64,000 bases of DNA from Agapetus fuscipes (GCA_951799405.1 OX637361.1:7773156-7837155), one strand, 5' to 3'. Positions 45,364 through 56,124 are shown, counted from the stretch's first letter. The notes: generated by a model from the sequence alone, not told the origin. Made by a program: numbers and translations.

Positions 45364-46693
45364 GGGGAATTGTGCTTAAGATGACATACTCAGGTAAGAT
45401 GACATACTTACTATATCTGTTCAAATATACCCGCCATAAGCACATAATCGACTTTCATGCATCGGCTCACAGATGGCGCGATCACTCAAAACTTTGTTGC
45501 CTGCCCGCTTGCGTTGTTTGGTTGTGGTGTGTGTTGTATCAATTTCGTCATTTGAAAATATTATTTTGTTGAAAGTGTTTAAGGCAATAAATATACATCA
45601 GGTAAGTTTTTTGTTATATTTGACTACTTTGATATGAACTGAGGTTAATATTAGTCATGAATATTGAAGAATCATTAAAGTAACCTTAAATTTTTCAAGT
45701 CGCAAAATGCGGCAAATATTTTTTACCTCGTGGGGTAAGATGACATAGTAGCCGCCGGTTTAAGATGACATAGTATGTCATCTTACCCGAATTTCTTAAA
45801 TGTAAGAATACTTTAAAAATATGCTTTATTTTCTTTTAGGATGCCCGGCAACTATCAGAGGAAGTCTACACGTCATTCGTGGTCAAAGGACGATATGGCG
45901 AAAGACATTGAAAACGTCAAAGAAAACAAGATGGGATGGCTTAAGGCGTCCAAAACATGATCAATTGCAACCTAATCTTGAAGATGTTGCTGGACCTTCT
46001 TCGTTGACAACAGCACAGCATACAATAAATCCTGCAACAGTCGATTTAGTTCGGCGTGATTGTAAAGTCATTGCTGAATCATCTACCATCCAGGAGATTT
46101 TAAATGAGATTTCTCCACTTCCCAAATCAGTGTCTACGGGGCAAACAAGAAACACGAAGAGGAAAATGACTGGCTCTCAGGTTCTGACAGGCACTCCTTT
46201 CATGGACGAAGCTAAAACCCAAGTCCAAAATAAAAAGGAGAAGGAAAATCGCAGGAGCATTAGAGCTCGAAAGCAGGTGAAACGCACTATCTTTCAGGAT
46301 GACTCGGATACTGAACCTGTACAAGATTTTAGTCAGGACGCTGTGGATGAATCTGATGCTTCATGCCTTTATTGCATCGGATTATACAGCAAATCGAAGC
46401 ATTGGGTATCTTTTCAATTATGTAAGCAATGGTGCCACACTCTATGTGCTGGCGTTGCACCATGAAATTAGGTATGTCAACTTAGACTGATGTGTGTCAT
46501 CTTACCAGTATGGACATGACTAGTATTTTTTTACTTTATTTCATTTGTTAAATTTCCGCTAGTGTTAAGATTTTTTTTTGTGTTTCGGAAATAAACGTTT
46601 TAGATGTGTAATCAGAAATTTATTTTCTATCACCTTTGAATTTTCCAATATTTGCCTCAAGGCAAAAAGTATGTCATCTTAAGCACAATTCCC
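45364..46693 (+). mobile_element. pogo-like (Tc1/mariner superfamily) DNA transposon, internally deleted
   Basis: The element has terminal inverted repeats: the left end begins GGGGAATTGTGCTTAAGATG and the right end is its complement ending CACAATTCCC. Both sides carry a TA target duplication (45362-45363, 46694-46695). The motif TAAGATGACATA recurs at about 45379, 45395, 45737, 45761 and, inverted, at 45775, 46494 and 46671, which looks like subterminal transposase-binding sites. It encodes an N-terminal helix-turn-helix and a C-terminal tail but no DDE catalytic core, so it is a deletion derivative that could move only with help. It inserted next to a family I repeat inside the Runx intron. 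Confidence 0.88.
45841..46465 (+). pseudogene. pogo-type transposase remnant: HTH N terminus joined to C-terminal tail, DDE core missing
   Basis: An intron (45602-45839, GTAAGT...TTTTAG) precedes an ATG at 45841. Frame 1 encodes 39 residues beginning MPGNYQRKSTRHSW and continuing to GWLKASKT, the pogo/psq-type DNA-binding start, then stops at 45958-45960. The following frame (about 45961-46465) encodes the C-terminal part typical of pogo/jerky-like transposases: TGTPFMDEAKTQ, a basic Lys/Arg run, acidic DDSDTEPVQD, and a Cys-rich C-x2-C ... C-x3-W-C-x3-C finger. The 250-300-residue DDE nuclease between them is absent, with the deletion junction at about 45957, coinciding with the frame change. 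Confidence 0.82.
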
Positions 46694-46999
46694 TATACGA
46701 TAAACAAGAACTGGGGGAGCGAACTGTGCTATCAACCGGGAAAGTTTCAAAAGCGAAAGACACAAGAAACAGTTGTTCAACGTGTAAAATATTACATGAA
46801 GGAAGTCAACTTCAAGGCGGTTCTAATCTCACACGCTTTACTTTGTCTCCCAAACAAGGTGTTTGACATATCCAACACAAATTCACATGATTCCACCTAA
46901 GACGTGTACATTTACCTAAGGCAGGCTTTACCCAACTGTTCAGATAATCTCCTAAGACGCCCAGAGGCTGAACCAGCGATTACTGCATCACCCCAACCA

Positions 47000-47510
47000 T
47001 AAAATCTAACGTTAAAACTCAAGCCAGAAATGTAAGAAAACTAAATTTATCACTAGAGAGTAGAAGCGCTGTTTCAAATTTGATACATTAATGGTAAAAC
47101 GCTTTGAACGATTGTAAACTTTGAAAGAATATTAACTAGATGCAGAGTAAGCATTATTCCAAATTTAAACGTTAAAACTCAAGTATAAAATGTAACAAAA
47201 CTTAATCCCTCACTAGAGTCTTTGTTTAAACTTTCATTAATAAATGTAAAACGCTTTGATTGAGTCTACACGCAAACTTTTATACTTGGGGTATTGACTA
47301 AGGAAGATCGCTACTGTAGGGATTCAAATGCATCGTTGTGACAATTTGCTAATCCTGTACAAAGTATAAAACTTTACGTTTAAACTGAACAAGAAAATGT
47401 GTTGAAACTTAAACTCTCAGTAGATTCGCGGTTTTAGCTTCTATACCTTTTTGGTGAAACGTTGTGTTTGAACGAGAAGTTGTATGCTTGGTTGTCACCC
47501 TATAGCTAGC
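47000..47510. mobile_element. Cluster of three MITE G-like copies
   Basis: GTTAAAACTCAAG with TCACTAGAG cores and GTAAAACGCTTTG right halves recur at about 47005, 47165 and 47380. Confidence 0.5.
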
Positions 47511-47937
47511 TTGCACCCCTAGCGATTAACTGCCCCTCCATGGGAAAGCAAGCGGCGTGAGGGCTGATCGTAGTATGATGACGTGAATCTGAAGCAAACT
47601 CACTACAATATTACTTTCCCATAAAAAACGTGAAATATATATATATCAAAAATCATAATGAATTAATATAAAGAAGAATCATATCTATATTTTTTTCACA
47701 AATTCAGTATTTATTTCATCTTGAGTACTTTCGACTGCTTACGTCATTTTTAAGAGGACACTGACACAAAATTGACAAGACAAAAACCGTAGAGAAATGA
47801 GAATGATGAGTTACGAAAAAAGAGGTATAATTAGCTAATAACAAAAGTGAAGCAGTATGACTTCGAACAACGCAAGCAAGACAAAAGCAATGTTCTACGA
47901 TCGAGATAAGGAAGATCAATTTCAAACATCTGAACCT

Positions 47938-48376
47938 GGCTGTTAAACGCTATCGATGTTCCACTAGGCCCTAGGTGAAGCTAGAACCTCTACAAAGTCT
48001 CGTCCACTTATTTCTTCTTGGAAAACCTAAAACATTCATTAATCCATTTGCAGTCGATATCAAAACTATGAGAACTGACTCATTCCTTTGCCAGACTGTC
48101 TGCTTGTGGAATGAGCTACTGGTATCTGTGTTTCCACCCCAATTTAACCTTGCCCTATTCAAAACCAATATCAATCGCCATTTCCTTTCAGTGTCTCAAT
48201 ACAAAGACAACGCAACGCAACACACACCACAGCACTGCGCAGCTAACGGCCTTGCAACTGAATCAGGACATCAACTGCCACATCACCAACACCTCTGCGG
48301 CAGTCCAACAAGTGACATAGATCTCTAGAGTCTCTTACATCTAGTGAGTCTCCAACATAGGGTTCCTTAAAAAAAA
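47938..48376 (+). pseudogene. LINE 3' end: polymerase C terminus and 3' UTR shared with SINE B
   Basis: The plus frame has FLCQTVCLWNELLVSVFPPQ FNLALFKTNINRHFL. The 3' UTR continues to CACCTCTGCGGCAGTCCAAC through CCTTAAAAAAAA, the same tail that ends the SINEs at 34.1 and 58.3 kb. Confidence 0.8.
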
Positions 48377-48675
48377 CATTATTTTTTCTTCATAGATTTG
48401 TGAGTCTACCCTCTCTTGAACAATTATGCACCCTTACATGTCGCCCTCGGGTTAAGGGGTGGAGGCGGGAGCTAATATGCTCGCACAGAGTGTGGGGTGA
48501 GCGCCAAACCAAGCAAGACCCCCCTTTCCAGCCAAATCTGTTGCAGATTTTAACGAATCCCCATTCCCCATGTGAAAAAGTAATAAATCCAATATCAAGC
48601 TTTTTGTATTAATATTATCCGACATCTGTTATAGCACTGGGGGACAAGTAAAGACAAATCTTATAAGTTTTCTTT

Positions 48676-48765
48676 TCATACACCCCTGTTTCAGGGAAGA
48701 GCGGCAAGAGTTGCAGAGCTTATGTTCATTTGAGATTTGTGTTTTAATGTAGTGTGTTCACTTTT
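48676..48765 (+). mobile_element. Family A fragment
   Basis: CACCCCTGTTTCAGGGAAGA through TTCATTTGAGATTTGTG matches the centre only. Confidence 0.55.
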
Positions 48766-48814
48766 TAATGTTGTGTTAGTTAAAGATTTTAAATTATGAT
48801 TACGGTCGTTAGAC

Positions 48815-49008
48815 ATTTTAAAGAATGAAAAAAAAACGGATTTTACTTCGGCCTCGATCTAACAACAATAATTCAACAGTTCGTGGTTCCTCCTTATAGA
48901 GGACACACGTCTCCTGAGGACGTTGGATATGACTCCGACGAAACGTAGAGAAAATCGTTCTTCTCTTTTGCACGGTCAGTAAAATCCGTTTTTTTTCATT
49001 CTTTAAAA
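48815..49008. mobile_element. Fold-back element with arms of about 30 bp
   Basis: AAAGAATGAAAAAAAAACGG (48821) and CCGTTTTTTTTCATTCTTT (to 49004) are inverted arms. GTTGTGTTAGTT occurs on both sides (48770 and 49009), perhaps a target duplication of a slightly larger insertion. Confidence 0.6.
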
Positions 49009-49020
49009 AGTTGTGTTAGT

Positions 49021-49706
49021 TCTCTAATTTTACTTTTTAGTACTTTTTATTGGATCAATTTATTTGAATTTTACACAACATGCTTTTCTTTTTGAAGTTT
49101 TTTCTTCGATCTAAAATATTCTTTCGTGATTTTTCGACAAATCTATTTGTTTTTATACACAAAATCAACAAATATAATACAACACTCAAATGCACGATGA
49201 ACGGTAAGTACAAATATTTTTATGATTTATGATTGCATGGTTAAATTCATAATAATTCACTTCACTTTTTGCATGCAACAGCTTCCACAGGGGTGGTTTT
49301 CTCTGTACAAATCCACGCCTCGCACCCCTGTCACCCCACTCCCACAAAAGGGTGGCATGAGTCACTCGGGTTGTTTCACTCTGTGCCCAACTGAGCACTC
49401 AAGTATTCTCAAAAAGAATACACGCAATGGTAAAGCAGACACGATGCATTTTGACACAATAAAACTTATTTTATTTGACATTTTTTCTACACGAAAAAGT
49501 TCTCTTGTTTGATTTTTTTAACAGTGAAAAAGTTTTTGTATTTGACTTTGCTAGTGTTGTTATATGCGGTTGCCATGACAACGGATTTTGCGATAGGGAT
49601 GTGTAAGAATTATGGTGTTGTGTTTTTCGAATAAATATAATAAAATCGATATTTTATGTAACGTTGTAACTGTTACTTTATCATTAAGTTATTTTTTTAG
49701 GTAGTT
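49021..49706. other. No supported feature
   Basis: Overlapping opposite-strand frames at 49186-49512 have no recognisable domain. Confidence 0.4.
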
Positions 49707-50018
49707 TGGTCGATAGCGCAGTTGGTAGAGTGCTTGCATTCCATGCCAAGAGCACGAGTTCAAATCCCACCGAGTCTGTCAGAAATGTTTCAGGAAATTT
49801 CCCGTTTCGGTGTTTATTTCAAAACCAAAATATAATTCTGGCAAGGTTTAAATCAGACATCACAAGAAATGAGTACCAGCTCCCTCAAAAGCTGGAAAAC
49901 ACCCACTTCAACTGAAGTGGTTGGCGTGAGGCCGGTCTCATACCCGTACAAATATATAGGTCCCGAATCGCCACATGTGACCCTTTCAGGGATAGCGCAG
50001 GCTTACTTGCGTTTTTTA
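49707..50018 (+). mobile_element. Family C SINE, nearly complete
   Basis: Head GGTCGATAGCGCAGTTGGTA, B box AGTTCAAATCCC, body TTCCCGTTTCGGTGTTTATTTC, hairpin CACTTCAACTGAAGTG, GAGGCCGGTCTCATACCCGT, and a 3' end of CAGGCTTACTTGCG. A family A copy starts 5 bp downstream. Confidence 0.78.
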
Positions 50019-50022
50019 TTGA

Positions 50023-50223
50023 ATTTCCTGACTTATAGGTTAGTATGAGGCTGATGCTCAGCTAATGTCACCTTGTTTTAGGGAACTTGAGAGGTTTGAA
50101 TTTTAACTTTTAATTAGACATCAGCTTTTGTAAGCGCGAACTTAGGCGTGTATGTGGCTATGAATTAAATATGAATTTGAAATATTTATATAATATTTTT
50201 GCATTTTAGATTATAGATTACAT
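50023..50223 (+). mobile_element. Family A copy with internal deletions
   Basis: Starts TTTCCTGACTTATAGGTTAG and ends TTTTGCATTTTAGATTATAG. The GGTTCACTTTGCC block is deleted. Confidence 0.65.
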
Positions 50224-50249
50224 ATTGGTTGACTTTACTTAATAGGTTT

Positions 50250-50503
50250 ATACCTGTACCCTGAGTACAAGTTGCAAAACTTGAGTAAAGTAAAGTGTAC
50301 GGAAAGTATTAAAGAGTGGTTTTCCCCAAATTCTGCCGTTTTTGTTTGTTTGAACTTGATTTTCTTCATCAATGTAACTCTTTTGCTAAGACCATAAAGT
50401 GTAAGAAACAAAAACGGCAGATTTTGGGGAAAATCACTCTTTAATACTTTCCGTAAACTTTACTTTACTCAAGTTTTGCAACTCGTACTAAGGGTACTGT
50501 TCC
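50250..50503. mobile_element. MITE F, fold-back form with arms of about 95 bp
   Basis: The left arm (50251-50350) and right arm (50408-50500) are near-perfect inverted copies, including TTTACTTTACTCAAG and AATACTTTCCGTA. The outermost bases match the 10.0-kb element. Confidence 0.75.
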
Positions 50504-50836
50504 GACATGAAAAGCAAGCATCTGTACATTATTTAAATTGCATATACTTTTACGGTATCAATGGAAGTTTTTCGTATTTTTTCCCGAAGTAGAATCTGGA
50601 TAAAATACATGCAATAATATATGGAATCGAAGAGTGCAATGCCAAAGGGTATCGCGTTATAAAGACCGGAGGAGAAAAAGGTCCGTGTTAGCCGTAGAGG
50701 TCTGAAGAAATCAAATCGCTGCCTTACAAATACGATTCCATAATTAGTTTTAAAATTTAAAAAAATGTACATATTTTTTTCATGCCTCAATTCTATTGTC
50801 AAAATAAAGACTTATTTTGATTTTTTTAAATAGTCA

Positions 50837-51074
50837 TTCCTTGACTTATAGGTTGGTATGAGGCTGACCAACCATACTGTAAAAAATGGTTCACTTTGCC
50901 AATGTCACCCCTGTTTCAGGGAAGGTCGGCAAAAGTTGTATGGCTTATGTTCATTTGAGGTTTGAATTTTATTTTGTAAGTACACACGCAGAATTTGTAA
51001 GCGCGTACTTACACGTGTCAGTTTGTGGGCATGCATTTTATATTAATTTTATTATAGCAACTTAGATTATAGAT
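50837..51074 (+). mobile_element. Family A copy
   Basis: Starts TTCCTTGACTTATAGGTTGG and ends AGCAACTTAGATTATAGATA. Confidence 0.78.
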
Positions 51075-51642
51075 AGGACTTACTAGGGTGTTGTTGCATC
51101 TCACTCACTCTTTTCCATTTACGTGATTTTTTAAAACTAGGGGTAGGTGATTGTCATTTTCTTGATTTTTTTTTTACTATAATAATAATAATAACCAAAT
51201 CATTATTTTAACCTAGTCACGCGGAGGGTGCAATACGTGACCAGACATATTAAATTTAAAAGTTAATACATGGGAAACATACACCGATAAAGTGCATACA
51301 TATATTTTTTGTATCTGAAGTATCAATGCATTAAAAAATGTATCTAATTTTTGTTGAATCTTTCAGAAGGCTCCTCTTTAACTAGATCCTCTGGTTCGCC
51401 GCTGTGCTTTTTTGTTTCTAGCGTCTCTATACCACCCACCCCGACCACCTCCCCCTTAAAATACCCGGTGATCACCAAGGGATGCTACCCTTATTTGATG
51501 TAAGAGTGATATATAACGTATTGTTAGATACATACACTAATCTGGGTTAATATTTGATGTACGCAAGATGGAGAAATCATTAAAATTCTGTTAGGTCTTT
51601 GAGACTATATTTTTTTCTAAGAAATTGGAAGTATTCTATGTA

Positions 51643-51880
51643 TCTATCTTTAATCTAAGATGCAAATATATGTTACATTTAATTTTCATATTAAATGCAT
51701 TTTCATAAGCAGACAAGTATAAGTTCGCGCTTACAAATGCCGCATGTGGACCTTCAACATAAAAAACTCAATCTCAAATGAACATAAGCCCTGTAATTCT
51801 TGCTGACCTTCCCTAAAACAATGGTGATATTGGCAAAGTGAACTATTTCGTATTGTATGGGAGGCCATGAGTCTCATTAG
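51643..51880 (-). mobile_element. Family A copy, diverged 5' end
   Basis: Minus 3' end TCTTTAATCTAAGATGCAAA; the 5' part ends around GGAGGCCATGAGTCTCATTA. Confidence 0.65.
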
Positions 51881-51919
51881 TATTGTTAGTATTTATGTTC
51901 TGTATTACAAAGCGAGTAG

Positions 51920-52198
51920 TTTAAGAAGAGAATTAAACACATTTTTGATGATTTAGCCGAAGCTTTTGAGGGAGATATCATAGGACATATTAATTTTGTT
52001 CAAAGAAAGAGGAACAGCATTTGTCAACGCTGTGACCAAGCGGATTGCAAAGATGATTTTGAAAAAAAATTTAGTAATAATAAAGGTCGTTACTCTGAAA
52101 CCATAGAAAAGATGTATTTTTTCGATTTATTACTTGGTGCTATTTTCACGTACAAATTATTTTTGTACAAAAATCTCCCTGTACGGGTATTTGTTTAA
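51920..52198 (+). CDS. Unrecognised open frame without ATG start (possible exon or element fragment)
   Basis: 92 codons run open from after TAG (51917-51919) to TAA (52196-52198). The product is charged and Cys-containing (FDDLAEAFEGDIIGHINFVQ, SICQRCDQADCKDDFEKKFS, IEKMYFFDLLLGA), more protein-like than most chance frames here. No Met start and no good splice acceptor precede it. I recognise no family. In AT-rich sequence a few such frames are expected by chance. Confidence 0.25.
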   Translation, partial: FKKRIKHIFDDLAEAFEGDIIGHINFVQRKRNSICQRCDQADCKDDFEKKFSNNKGRYSETIEKMYFFDLLLGAIFTYKLFLYKNLPVRVFV

Positions 52199-52390
52199 CA
52201 CATGTCACAATAATTCATGATTTCAGTTCAAATATTCTTTTCAATCAAATTAAGTTTTCTTCTCTTAAAATCATCAAATTGTTAGACAGACTCGATACAT
52301 TTCTATTTACAATAATAATAACTAAACAGTTAAAAACTTTACTCGGATATTAGACAAACCTTTATAAGAGAACTTAGGTACATTATTCTC

Positions 52391-52693
52391 GACGTTTTGC
52401 AAGCAACTAGCGCAGGTGTCTTCAGGAGACACCCACTCTGCACGACGACTGAGGATGAACTAATTTAGAACGAACTTTAATCGATACATCTCCTTTGTAT
52501 AAAAAGAGAACATGACGTAGAAGATGAGATTTCATCAGCGAAACTCGGCGTTTCGTTAGCGACGTAGCTAACATTTTCAGGAGACACCCTCTCTGCACGA
52601 CGACTGAGGATGAACTAATTTTCAACGAACTTAAATCGATACATCTTATTTGTATGAAAAGAGAACATGACGTAGAAGATGAGATTTTTTTAT
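52391..52693. repeat. Two tandem 155-bp units with a conserved hairpin
   Basis: Landmarks (TTCAGGAGACACC, CTCTGCACGACGACTGAGGA, GAGAACATGACGTAGAAGAT) recur at exactly 155 bp. Each unit has a minus-strand hairpin of the form CCTGAA-stem-GAAACG; in unit 2 the stem is GTTAGC/GCTAAC. Related sequence lies inside MITE H at about 44780-44850. Confidence 0.75.
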
Positions 52694-52894
52694 GATCAAA
52701 ACACCCTGTACCTCAGAAACTGAAGCCTGGTTTCCGTTGGAGGTTACAGGGGCGGATGGAAAGGGGTTGTGTGGGGAGTGGGGAGCGCTTCACGTTTCAA
52801 TACCTGTGTGAAGCTCCCGGGTAAAAAAGAAAAAGAAGAAGAGTGCCCTGGTTAGGCTCTCTACGGATAATGCACCTCCAAATACCTGAAGCAC

Positions 52895-53025
52895 AAAACT
52901 CTACTCAAAAACTCAACCAAAGCGTTTCGCACAAAAACTGAAACGCTCACTAGATTCACTACTCAAAATTACATACGTTTTTTGGCTGAGTTAACACGTG
53001 GAGTTTTACGGTTGGAGTATAGTAC
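52895..53025. mobile_element. MITE G copy
   Basis: CTCAACCAAAGCGTTTCGCA, core CGCTCACTAGATTCACT, then TACGTTTTTTGGCTGAGTTA. Confidence 0.55.
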
Positions 53026-53692
53026 TCTCTCCATACAACAGGGCACAGAATGCAAGCCTTGTGTGGACGAGATACTTTTTATTTTCCGCTGTATTTGCAT
53101 GTGTGTTGAACGTCTACCTGGATTTTGTTTTAAGTGTATCCTATACATTTTTTAGTTTTTAGCAACAAAAAAATTGAGTGCCAGAAAAACAATACTGTAC
53201 GAGCAATCTGTGATTATTGAAACCGCAAAATAATTTTGGAAAAATGTTTAATAAAAGCTTGATGATGTTGATAAGATGTGGCTGACCAAGATTTCAAATA
53301 GGAAGGAGGAAGACGAGCTGAGAAACAATCTTCATGGTACATGTTCAATGTATGTGTAAGCTTTTGACATTTGTTAAAAACTTGAATCCGAAAGTCGCCA
53401 AAAAGTTTCAGCCAGATATGTTCATCATTAATAATACAATCATTTGGGAAAGTAAAATCATCGACATCAAACATCCTAGGAAGCATTCTGAGAATATTTA
53501 TCATGTTTACAAAGAAAAAAAAATCATTATCAAAACTTAAGCATTCACATGGCAATGGTGAACACCGCCATTAGAGTCCATATAGACTTTTCAGTTGAAA
53601 ACATATTCAAATTTCCTAGAGTTAGTGCATTCACAGAGTGAAAATTAATTTTAATTTTAATTAAAAAAAACAAAAAAAAACTTTTTTAAAAC
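53026..53692. other. Possible decayed transposase, unconfirmed
   Basis: A plus frame near 53334-53540 has LLTFVKNLNPKVAKKFQPDM. This faintly recalls the FVKxLNP stretch of hAT transposases but is too weak to call. Confidence 0.2.
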
Positions 53693-53836
53693 ATAGTTTT
53701 ATTTTCACATTTTTTGAGTTTACAATGCATAAGCGCTATCGGACTCTATCCGTCACAGTTAGTCTCTGAATATGGACGGATAGACTCCGATAGCGCTTAG
53801 GCATTGTAAACTCAAATGATGTGAAAATAAAACTAT
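53693..53836. repeat. 144-bp near-perfect inverted repeat
   Basis: Arms of about 60 bp (ATAGTTTTATTTTCACAT ... GCGCTATCGGACTCTATCCG) pair with 53775-53836 around a loop of about 22 bp. It is probably a fold-back MITE; a hairpin RNA is an alternative. Confidence 0.8.
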
Positions 53837-54784
53837 TGTAAAAAAAAAAAAAATGAAAACATATTCACTTATAAATTCAATTTTAAATACATATTCAAAG
53901 ATGTGAGTTAGCGGCATTTTTTTTATGTATTTCTATGCAAATGCAGATTTCATTAAGAATGATTAATATTAATTATATGTGCACTTACGTAGGTATTATC
54001 CTTTTTTTTCAAAACAGGAGTAAACCTAAATTTAAAATCCTTTTTCCTGAAATTGCCAAAAAAAAATGGTGAAGAGATTTTCGGGGACTCATTTAGACGG
54101 AGCGCAACAAAGAACATTTCTGTAATGTGTGAAAGCGCTTGGGGCAAGGAGAATTTTTTCGAGCGACGCTGGCGTCCAAAAAAGGAATACCGCATTAATT
54201 GATACGTAGAATAAAAAAGGCTATGGGGCTGAAACCTCCCTGACAATGTAGACGCTGAGTACAATATCAAAAAGGGTTTCAGAAATTGGGGATGCAAGCA
54301 CTTCAGAAAAAAGGGTAGGGTTTTTTTTTCAGGCAAAATTAAAAGCACTGTGTTTCACATTTTGGATGAATTTTTAAGGGTGTGTTTTTGAGGGTGGTTG
54401 CTACATGTGCCTTCTATAAGATAAGCACTTTTTGAATAAGGGATCAGTGTGGGAAATTTAGAATATAATATTTGATTTTGTATTTTGCATTTTGAACACA
54501 CAAGTATTACATTTACCACTCTGTGCAGTGTGCAATCGCATAAAACATTATCTATATATTTTTAATCAGAAGTAAAATTTATTTGTCAGTAAATGTTTAT
54601 AAGATAAACAATTTATATATATATATCTAATGTTCAAAATTATCGAAAACGTTGTTTTTTTAAAACAAACGTAAGTAACTACTAACATTTAGTTTTTTTA
54701 TGTTATTTGAAATTCTTACAAAACATATTTAAAAGCTATTTTACTAGAATTCATTGATTTTTGTTATCAAAAAAGAAATGAAAT
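53837..54784. other. No supported feature
   Basis: A 131-codon minus frame (53953-54348) is low-complexity and unrecognised. Confidence 0.4.
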
Positions 54785-55175
54785 AATTTGTCACCCATCA
54801 GCTAGGGGTAATCATCGCATCTGTATAGTTGCCTCCATTTCTTCCTAGACTTGTATACATTTTTTTAAATCATCCATATCCACAACGTCTCTTATACATT
54901 GGTTATTTTACATTTCTGATTACTTATATCCACTTACTTTCAGTATCTCAAAATAAAGCCAACGCAACACACAACACAACACTACGCAGCTAATAGCCCT
55001 ACTACAAAGGATAAGGACATCAACTTCCACATCAACAACACCTCTGCGGCACTACAATAAGTGTCATAGACCCCTAGAATATCTGAAATCTAGGGACTCT
55101 CCCGCATTCTTTAAAACATCTTGTATAATTTTACTCATCTGATCAAGGTATACTCTTTTCAGTCTTTTGTCTTCA
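54785..55175 (-). pseudogene. Same LINE lineage, split by an inserted LINE 3' end
   Basis: The minus RT frame (RLKRVYLDQMSKIIQD, 55115-55175) and its 3' continuation (54785-54935) flank a plus-strand copy of the other LINE's 3' end at about 54936-55112. Confidence 0.6.
54936..55115 (+). pseudogene. LINE 3' UTR inserted in another LINE
   Basis: Runs from TTTCAGTATCTCAAAATAAA through CACCTCTGCGGCACTACAAT to CTCCCGCATTCTTTAAAAC. Confidence 0.7.
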
Positions 55176-55432
55176 AAATATATTTAAAATGCACTTTACA
55201 ATTTATATATCTTTTCGGATAATAAGAAAGTTTCATTGATGAAAAATAAAACATGAAAGATTGATGATTCTCCGCTTGTTAGGAAGGGTAACAATAGCCA
55301 TAGTAGTCCACTCTCAGAGTTCAAGCAGGACATAATCAGGGGGAGAGTTTAAAAATGAAAAACTCTTGTCCACATTCACCACCTAGCTACCCCACTGTGC
55401 GCCGCTGCGTTCCAGTCTCAAAGCTTTTATCA

Positions 55433-55550
55433 AAACATCTATGGAAAACCAAATAGCGCTCGTAGTAAGCGTTTTAGTTCCAATTCATTTTGGTTAACAC
55501 TTTGATTAAGTTTGAACGTTAAGCTTTTATACTTGGGATGCAGATGTGAA
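55433..55550. mobile_element. MITE G copy
   Basis: Core GCGCTCGTAGTAAGCGTTTT and right half GGTTAACACTTTGATTAAG, ending TTTATACTTGGGATGCAG. Confidence 0.5.
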
Positions 55551-56124
55551 TTATGAGTCCCATACACATATACGTGTAAGCTCGTGTGTGCGCAATTTTT
55601 TTTACATGTTTATTGTGGTGTTGGACATTTGGTCCATGGAAAAATTCGACGAGAAAATAAATATTTATGATGTCAGTTCACCTACAATATGCGTGTAAGG
55701 ATAATGCGTTTTTGACCAATTGGTGTACATTCAGGGACAAAGCGGCCAGAAGCTGTCCTGTATGAGCAGCTTAGTTGGTGTTGTAAGTTGAGAAATAACG
55801 CGCGATCGTCAAATGAATGAACATGGATATTTAGCTCATAAATAATTGTTCATTAAAAAATAGGCGGTGTGTCGAAGGCGCATTACAAAAGTTAAAATAT
55901 TTCCTTTGTATATAAAACTTCAAGGAACAAAGTAATATTTTTGGAACACTGTTTTTATTTCACTCGTTTATTTTATTTATAAAGATAAATTTACTAACGT
56001 TTTCGGTCTATATATGGACCATCATCAGGCATTGAAAATATAAAAACAATGAATTTTCACAGTGTAAATACAAAAAACTAGAAAAAATATAATTAAAATG
56101 ATTTATTTGTCAAACGTTCATCAA

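Noticed and set aside
53214..53555. 113-codon minus frame and overlapping plus frame suggestive of a transposase
   Set aside because: Only one weak motif (FVKNLNP) on the plus strand; no ends, no duplication and no second motif.
53953..54348. 131-codon minus frame
   Set aside because: Phe/Leu/Ser-rich with no domain; the length is within chance expectation over six frames of AT-rich DNA.
55985..56045. Complete hammerhead ribozyme at the CTGATGA ... GACCGAAA site (minus strand)
   Set aside because: The core and stem II are plausible, but no partner strand for stem III with a UH cleavage site is present in either linear arrangement.
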